Below, piece after piece: positions 59,111 to 64,000 of a stretch of 64,000 nucleotides of DNA. Under the pieces are notes generated by a model. The model searched no databases, was not told the origin of the DNA, and worked only from the letters and a program-made list of their open reading frames with translations. Position numbers and translations under genes: made by a program. Positions within the stretch are counted from its first letter, which is position 1. The number at the start of each line of letters is the position of its first letter. Source of the stretch: Paenibacillus methanolicus (GTDB taxonomy: Bacteria > Bacillota > Bacilli > Paenibacillales > Paenibacillaceae); assembly GCF_008124765.1 (NCBI RefSeq), contig NZ_VNHS01000006.1:1-64000 (forward strand), read 5' to 3'.

Positions 59111-60415
59111 GTGGGAAACACGACAACGCGCGCCGGCGGCCGTAATCATAAGCAAATGCGAACGTACGAACCGGCTAAAGATAAGAAGAACGGGGCGAAA
59201 AGCAGCGGCACGGGCGGGGCCAAATGGAAGGAATACATCGCTTTCGCTTCCGTCCCGCTCGTCCTGGTGTTGGGCAACTCCATGCTCGTGCCGATTTTGC
59301 CGGATCTGCAGCAACAGCTAGGCGTGACCGATTTTCAATCCAGTCTCGTCATCACATTGTTCTCCGTCGCCGCCGGCGTTATTATTCCGATTATGGGTTA
59401 TCTGTCGGACCGATACTCGCGCAAAATAATCATTCTCGTATCGCTGGCTATCTATGGTGCGGCCGGCATCGTCGCGGGACTGGGCGCGTTGTGGCATTCC
59501 TACGGCGTATTGATTACGGCCAGAGCCTTCCAAGGAATCGGTGCGGCCGGCACGTCTCCGATCGCGATGGCCCTCGTCGGCGATATGTATAAGGACGGCG
59601 AAGAAAGCGAGGCGCTTGGACTGATCGAAGCATCGAACGGCACGGGCAAAGTCGTCAGCCCGATCATCGGGTCGCTGCTCGCCATGTGGATGTGGTATGC
59701 CCCGCTATTCGCGTTCCCGTTCTTCTGCGCCGCTTCGTTCGCGCTCATGCTCATGATCAAGGAACCGAAGAAGACCGATAAAAAACCGATGCCCGTCAAA
59801 ACGTACGTCGCGAATGTCGTCCAAGTGTTCCGAGAGAAAGGAAAATGGCTGATATCGTCTTTCCTCGCGGGAGCGCTCGGGCTGTTCATTTTGTTCGGCG
59901 TGCTGTTCCGTTTATCGGACGTGCTGGAGAAAAAACCATACAGCATCGATGGCGTAGCCAAAGGCGGCATACTAGCCATCCCGCTGCTCGGGCTTGTCAT
60001 TACCGCGTACATGACCGGTCACCACATTAAGAACAACGGCGTTCTCATGCGCAGACTTATGATGCTTGGGCTTGCCATCTTGGCCGCCTCCCTTGGCGCC
60101 GCGGCGTTCTTCCATCAGAACGTGTGGATCGTGATCGGACTGGCTACCGTCGGAAGCGTGGGAACCGGCATGCTGCTTCCCTGTCTCAATACGCTGATCA
60201 CCGGTTCGGTCGACAGCCAGCACCGCGGCATGATTACCTCGTTGTACAGCAGCCTACGCTTCCTTGGCGTCGCCTTCGGACCGCCGATCTTCGGCTGGCT
60301 GGCCGGCAAATCGGACCTGCTGCTCTATAGCGTCGTCGCCGGGTTATCGCTGTGCGCGCTCGGACTGGTTGCCGGGTTCGTCCGCCCGCCCAAGACGGCC
60401 GGCGACGCCGCGTAG
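59111..60415 (+). CDS. Major facilitator superfamily transporter
   Basis: A 434-residue 12-helix MFS permease of the multidrug-efflux (DHA1-like) type. A long basic cytoplasmic N-terminus (RAGGRNHKQMRTYEPAKDKKNG) precedes TM1 (EYIAFASVPLVLVLGNSMLVPIL). Motif A is GYLSDRYSRKIIILVSLAIYG between TM2 and TM3; ARAFQGIGAAGTSPIAMALVGDMY marks TM4. Substrate is unknown. Start GTG 59111 is chosen because GGGAGAG is 6 nt upstream; ATG 59105 and GTG 59096 are in-frame alternatives. Confidence 0.85.
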   Translation: MGNTTTRAGGRNHKQMRTYEPAKDKKNGAKSSGTGGAKWKEYIAFASVPLVLVLGNSMLVPILPDLQQQLGVTDFQSSLVITLFSVAAGVIIPIMGYLSDRYSRKIIILVSLAIYGAAGIVAGLGALWHSYGVLITARAFQGIGAAGTSPIAMALVGDMYKDGEESEALGLIEASNGTGKVVSPIIGSLLAMWMWYAPLFAFPFFCAASFALMLMIKEPKKTDKKPMPVKTYVANVVQVFREKGKWLISSFLAGALGLFILFGVLFRLSDVLEKKPYSIDGVAKGGILAIPLLGLVITAYMTGHHIKNNGVLMRRLMMLGLAILAASLGAAAFFHQNVWIVIGLATVGSVGTGMLLPCLNTLITGSVDSQHRGMITSLYSSLRFLGVAFGPPIFGWLAGKSDLLLYSVVAGLSLCALGLVAGFVRPPKTAGDAA

Positions 60416-60427
60416 CGCATGCGCCTG

Positions 60428-60436
60428 TGTTATACT
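60428..60436 (+). promoter_or_regulatory. Extended -10 promoter of the JAMM gene
   Basis: TGT-TATACT at 60428-60436 has the extended TGn element but no clear -35. It is about 30 nt upstream of the start at 60467, close behind the MFS stop. Confidence 0.4.
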
Positions 60437-60466
60437 GAGGGGAGTTTAGATGAGAGGCGATCGACG

Positions 60467-60949
60467 ATGTCTAATCCCAATCCCCCTACAAAGCAATCCT
60501 TCGATCTGACGGATCGAATTACGATAACGACGGACGCCTATGACATGATGCTTTTGCATGCCAAGCAAAGACTGCCTTTCGAAGCTTGCGGCGCGCTTGC
60601 GGGATCGCTTCCGGGCATTCAGCAGCATGCAGGCATACAAATCACCGCCGTCTACGCAATTCCCAATGAGGCCCCGAACCCGAATCGGACCTTTGCCTTC
60701 TCGCCGGATGCCTGGGTGAACGCTTATTATCGAATGCAAAAAAACCGACAATCGCTTGTCGGTTTCTTCCATTCCCATCCCACCGCTCCGCCTGTCTTGT
60801 CGCAAGCCGATCTGGCCGGTCTGCGGCATTCTGGCGCGGAGACGTGTTGGATTCTCTCTCTGGCCAATCCGGATTCGCCGTCGGTATGCGTTTACCGCCA
60901 ACTCCGCGGACAATGGCTTCCTTCAATGTTTGCTCAAGTACGCGTATAG
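60467..60949 (+). CDS. JAMM/Mov34 (M67-type) metallopeptidase
   Basis: A 160-residue JAB1/MPN+ zinc isopeptidase. Catalytic Glu in LPFEACGALAG and the metal motif GFFHSHPTAPPVLSQAD (HxHPX7SX2D) are both intact. Bacterial relatives remove ubiquitin-like or sulfur-carrier tails (ThiS/MoaD-like) or cleave cysteine adducts (as in Mec+ enzymes). No sulfur-carrier gene is next to it. Start ATG 60467. The 3' end overlaps the convergent exonuclease gene by 27 nt. Confidence 0.87.
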   Translation: MSNPNPPTKQSFDLTDRITITTDAYDMMLLHAKQRLPFEACGALAGSLPGIQQHAGIQITAVYAIPNEAPNPNRTFAFSPDAWVNAYYRMQKNRQSLVGFFHSHPTAPPVLSQADLAGLRHSGAETCWILSLANPDSPSVCVYRQLRGQWLPSMFAQVRV

Positions 60950-61657
60950 ATCGCCAAGCGTCTGGATATTCCGCGATAGGATCCGTCGCAAGTAATGCTG
61001 CCACAGCCGTCCGGTCATCAAGGAGTCTTCCAACGCATGGTGCCGCCGCGTAATCGGAATGCCGCTCTCGATTAGCAGTTCGTCCAGCCCGTAACCTTCC
61101 CGATTCGGCTCCAGCCACTTGGCGACCATCATCGTGTCGAGTACGCGGTGCGTCAAGTTCACTTTGGACGTCCGCCATAACGCCGCGTTCAGAAACTGTT
61201 TATCGTGCCCGCTCGCATGCGCAACCAAAATTCGCTTGCCGACGAACTCCATAAAGTCGTGCAGCACCTGCATCAAATCCGGCGCATCCTCCGCCATCTC
61301 GTTCGTAATACCGGTCAGCTCCGTGATATGCTTCGGTACGCGGCGCTTCGGATTGACGAGACTGTAGAAACTTCGATCCTCGTACACTTCGCGTCCCTTC
61401 ATCATCACGGCACCGACCGAGAGGATCTCGTCTCCGTTGTACGGATAGAAACCCGTTGTCTCGAGATCGAACACGATATACTCCGTTTCATCCAGCAGCT
61501 GTTCCAATGCGGATTGCTTGCGCTGCTCCTTGGACATGGAGCGGATAAACGCCATTTGCTGGGCATTCTGCGCCCCCAGCATCGAAGCAATTGCCGGCGT
61601 AATGCCCCCCATTTTGTACAAATGCCACATCCGCCCGACGCCCTTCTGCTCTTTCAT
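60923..61657 (-). CDS. DEDDh 3'-5' exonuclease (DnaQ-like)
   Basis: A 244-residue exonuclease of the DnaQ/PolC-epsilon type. Motifs: Exo I FDLETTGFYP, Exo II LVAHASGHDKQFLNAAL, Exo III HHALEDSLMT with the catalytic His preceding by five residues (DEDDh). A 60-residue helical N-terminal region precedes Exo I, and the RILSRNIQTLGDLYAYL C-terminus is unlike DnaQ's polymerase-binding tail. It is 18 nt downstream of the DUF294 protein, with which it probably acts. Confidence 0.87.
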   Translation of the reverse strand: MKEQKGVGRMWHLYKMGGITPAIASMLGAQNAQQMAFIRSMSKEQRKQSALEQLLDETEYIVFDLETTGFYPYNGDEILSVGAVMMKGREVYEDRSFYSLVNPKRRVPKHITELTGITNEMAEDAPDLMQVLHDFMEFVGKRILVAHASGHDKQFLNAALWRTSKVNLTHRVLDTMMVAKWLEPNREGYGLDELLIESGIPITRRHHALEDSLMTGRLWQHYLRRILSRNIQTLGDLYAYLSKH

Positions 61658-61675
61658 GGTGTCACCCCTTTCGCG

Positions 61676-62746
61676 CTACGTTCTCCCGTCCATCTCCTTG
61701 TGCACGCGACGTTGGAGTTTCTTGCCGACGCGCAGCCCTACCTTCAACTCTTCGATCAAATCCTTGGTCAATCGCCGCTTGGCCAGCTTGCCGTTATTCG
61801 CATACACCGAATCGACGTACCGCTCGGTCGTCATCAGCCGCAGCCGGAGGAATAGCTTGAATGTGTCACGATATACCTGCTTATCGCTATCCGTTACCTT
61901 GCCTAGCCGGTGAAGCGCATCGATTCGATCCAGCGTGGACGTCTCTCGCAGCTCCGATTGGATGGCTATGAGCCGAATTGCGTTCACCATCGGAATATAG
62001 GCACCGTATTTGACGTCCAAACTGCCTGCATCCTCGCCATACTGTTCCTTTAACAGCTGCCCGAAGACGCCGATCAACACTTTATGCCGCATCGTATTGC
62101 TCAGCATATGATTCGCCACGGCCGGGTTGCGCAGCAGATCGGAGTAGAAATGATCTTTCAGCTCGTCCGTAAGCTCGCATGATCCACAGACGCATCTCGC
62201 GTCCGCGATGATGAGCAAATAACGAACCCGCTCCCAATTCGGCTCCTCGAACCAGCCGTTTAGCTTCTGCTTCCATTCGGATAACGGCATGTTCCAGTCC
62301 GCATTGGCGCTAATGACATTCCCTTCGCAAGGCGGATAACCGATCTGCACGAGAGCTTGGGTGATCACGCCCGCAAAATCGCTAAAGTAACGCCGGACTT
62401 CCTCCAGCTGCGAAGAATCGCGTGGATCCTGATAGATGAGGCCGCTGTCTTGATCGCTGGATAACGTTTGCTCTTCCCGTCCTCCGCTGCCGAACAATAG
62501 ATATGCATAAGGCACGGGAGGGGAGCCGTTCCCCATCCGTGCCATTTGCATTTCCGAAAGGGCGATCGTGCGCTGGATCAGCGCGTCGTGAACGCCGTTC
62601 AGATGATTATAAAATTGTTCGACCGGTTGTTCGAAGAGCAGCGATTCCATATGCTCATGGAATTGATCGCGTAATCCGCGCAGCGTCTTGTAATCGTCGG
62701 CTTGGCTGATTAACGTCAGCAGTTGTGCGCAGACCGGATCGTTCAT
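61676..62746 (-). CDS. DUF294 nucleotidyltransferase-like protein
   Basis: A 356-residue protein with an N-terminal helical part, a Pol-beta-type nucleotidyltransferase domain (YLLFGSGGREEQTLSSDQDSGLIY, with GSxGR...DxD-like residues, about 85-105) and a DUF294_C helical region. The family is related to GlnD-type uridylyltransferases. CBS or cyclic-nucleotide-binding domains often precede it elsewhere, but are absent here. Start ATG 62746 with AAGGGGAG. It is upstream of the exonuclease gene in one operon. Confidence 0.85.
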   Translation of the reverse strand: MNDPVCAQLLTLISQADDYKTLRGLRDQFHEHMESLLFEQPVEQFYNHLNGVHDALIQRTIALSEMQMARMGNGSPPVPYAYLLFGSGGREEQTLSSDQDSGLIYQDPRDSSQLEEVRRYFSDFAGVITQALVQIGYPPCEGNVISANADWNMPLSEWKQKLNGWFEEPNWERVRYLLIIADARCVCGSCELTDELKDHFYSDLLRNPAVANHMLSNTMRHKVLIGVFGQLLKEQYGEDAGSLDVKYGAYIPMVNAIRLIAIQSELRETSTLDRIDALHRLGKVTDSDKQVYRDTFKLFLRLRLMTTERYVDSVYANNGKLAKRRLTKDLIEELKVGLRVGKKLQRRVHKEMDGRT

Positions 62747-62802
62747 ACTGCTCGCTCCCCTTTGGTCCATATATCTCTACTATTCCGATTTTATCATGGG
62801 AG

Positions 62803-64000
62803 TTACAGGTTTTGCTGCGCCTTCTTCATTTGTTCCGGGTAGCCATACGTGCCGTGCTCGGAAAGGTCGAGACCGATAATCTCTTGCTCTTCCGTGACGC
62901 GGAAGCCCATGATCATCTTCATGACGCCGAGGATCAGGAACGACGCTGCGAGAACGAACGCGCCGCATACGACGACGGACTCGAATTGAATCCACAATTG
63001 GTGCCAGCTGCCCGTATCGATCAGACCGCCGCGGCCGACGCCTACTTGCTCAGCCAGCGTTTGAGTGGCGAAGATACCGTTGGCGAGCGTACCCCAGATA
63101 CCGGCAACGCCGTGCACGGACAATGCGTAGATCGGATCGTCGACCTTGATTTTCTCGAAGAATTTCACGCTGAATACGACCAGAATACCGGCAACCAGAC
63201 CGATGACAACCGCTGCCCAAGGATCAACGAATGCGCAGGATGCTGTGATCGCGACCAACCCGGCGAGAGCGCCGTTCAGCATCGACGTAATGTCCGCCTT
63301 GCCAGCTACCAGCCACGAGATCAGAAGCGCCGCTACGGCACCGCCTGCCGCGCCTAGCTGCGTGTTGAATGCCACATAACCGAAGAAGCCTTCGCCAACG
63401 CTTACCGCGCTGCCTGCATTGAAACCGAACCAGCCCACCCACAGAAGAAGTACCGATAATGCGCTATATACTTGGTTGTGACCAAGAATCTCATTCGCGG
63501 ACCCGTCTTTGTTAAACTTGCCGATACGAGGTTTAAGAAGAACTGTAGCCGCGAATGCCGCAAGCGCGCCCGTTAAGTGCACGACGGTGGAGCCTGCGTA
63601 ATCTTGCGCGCCGTCTTTCGCCAGCCAGCCGCCGCCCCAGATCCAGTGCGCGACAACCGGGTAAATAACCGCCGTGAACAGAATCGTGAATACGAGGTAA
63701 GAAGACAATTTCGCGCGTTCCGCGAATCCGCCCCACGCGATGCTCAGCGAGATCGCCGCGAACGCCAATTGGAACAGGAAGAAGATCGTCAAAGGGTAGG
63801 GAGCATCCTGCGCAGCTACGATAGAAGGATTGAAGAAGAATTCGCCAATGCCGATGAACTTGCTGAGCGTCGTCTCCGCATTGTCCGTACCGAACGTGAA
63901 GCCATAACCTACCGCCCAGTAAACCAAGGAACAAAGGCCAAGCGTGAAGATCGTCTTGCCGGCAACGTGGCCTGCGTTCTTCATCCGGGTCGAACCGGAC
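62803..64000 (-). CDS. amt: Ammonium transporter (Amt), N-terminus cut by the window edge
   Basis: A partial 399-residue ammonium channel. The reading frame continues past 64000: SGSTRMKNAGHVAGKTI is an internal Amt segment, so roughly the first 60-80 residues, with TM1 and part of TM2, lie outside the window and ATG 63984 is not the start. The twin-His pore is visible as VVHLTGALAAFA and YALSVHGVAGIWGTLANG; ADITSMLNGALAGLVAITA and the short cytoplasmic tail FRVTEEQEIIGLDLSEHGTYGY are typical. Conducts ammonium for assimilation. No glnK-like PII gene follows in this window. Confidence 0.94.
   Translation of the reverse strand, partial: SGSTRMKNAGHVAGKTIFTLGLCSLVYWAVGYGFTFGTDNAETTLSKFIGIGEFFFNPSIVAAQDAPYPLTIFFLFQLAFAAISLSIAWGGFAERAKLSSYLVFTILFTAVIYPVVAHWIWGGGWLAKDGAQDYAGSTVVHLTGALAAFAATVLLKPRIGKFNKDGSANEILGHNQVYSALSVLLLWVGWFGFNAGSAVSVGEGFFGYVAFNTQLGAAGGAVAALLISWLVAGKADITSMLNGALAGLVAITASCAFVDPWAAVVIGLVAGILVVFSVKFFEKIKVDDPIYALSVHGVAGIWGTLANGIFATQTLAEQVGVGRGGLIDTGSWHQLWIQFESVVVCGAFVLAASFLILGVMKMIMGFRVTEEQEIIGLDLSEHGTYGYPEQMKKAQQNL

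Overview
This 64-kb window is chromosomal DNA from a GC-rich, endospore-forming member of the Bacillales, most likely Paenibacillaceae (Paenibacillus/Cohnella type). Support: Bacillales-type 16S rRNA 5' end and leader, strong AAAGGAGG ribosome binding sites, SigA-type promoters, an adenosylcobalamin-dependent ribonucleotide reductase, yhaO/yhaN, yqhH/yqhG, yqzE and ykvI homologues, a YjcZ-type 31-residue peptide, and stalk (copper-amine-oxidase N-terminal-like) domains on secreted proteins. It looks like ordinary core genome: I see no prophage, insertion sequence, CRISPR array or tRNA gene. Genus and species are inference.

Layout. 1-0.5 kb: 5' end of a 16S rRNA gene (minus) with two tandem promoters. 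0.5-14.8 kb: GH18 secreted protein, DUF2536, M20 amidohydrolase, B12-dependent RNR (nrdJ) with two NrdR-box-like operators, SNF2 helicase/YqhG pair, secreted protein of unknown function, YqzE, cell-wall amidase, divergent polysaccharide deacetylase, two unknown small proteins, xpt and YkvI. 14.8-24.4 kb: YhaN/YhaO DNA-repair pair with a glycosyltransferase, a divergent diguanylate cyclase, and the queuosine precursor operon queD-queE-queC. 24.5-33.8 kb: a long minus-strand run of small metabolic and accessory enzymes (PhzF, EamA, GyrI-like, ABM monooxygenase, methyltransferase, eukaryotic-type HisA, HAD, VanZ, nucleotidyltransferase, GNAT, NUDIX, cupin, GNAT-PPOX fusion). 34-38.4 kb: lutABC lactate oxidation operon, a DeoR regulator and a sensory-rhodopsin-transducer-like beta protein. 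38.8-51.3 kb: AraC regulator, hydrolases and acetyltransferases, two paralogous NOL1/NOP2/Sun rRNA methyltransferases, RsuA-type pseudouridine synthase, a thioredoxin-like/PCYCGC-like lipoprotein pair, (p)ppGpp synthetase and pyrD. 51.3-64 kb: NHL/stalk and FecR/cohesin-like secreted proteins, ferredoxin, dinB, citramalate synthase, ResA-like oxidoreductase, MFS transporter, JAMM peptidase, exonuclease, DUF294 nucleotidyltransferase and an ammonium transporter cut by the window edge.

How genes work together. Clear functional units are queDEC (GTP-derived CPH4 to preQ0), lutABC (L-lactate to pyruvate with iron-sulfur electron transfer), yhaO-yhaN (SbcDC-like nuclease/ATPase), yqhH-yqhG, CPHC thioredoxin plus NCYCGC lipoprotein (extracytoplasmic thiol/metal chemistry), FecR/cohesin-like plus NHL/stalk (cell-surface assembly) and the RsmF-like/RsuA-like pair (rRNA modification). 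Most intergenic gaps between convergent genes hold strong bidirectional hairpin terminators; three convergent pairs instead overlap at their 3' ends.

The points most worth a second look are: apparent ATT and ATC initiation codons (GH18 protein and ABM monooxygenase), an isolated yeast/plant-type HisA, a FecR-coiled coil-cohesin-like surface protein with a long leader, the tandem NrdR-like boxes, the RsmF-family duplication, and an extended -10 motif TGCTATAATGA shared by four promoters. I did not find a clearly undescribed defence or mobile system.
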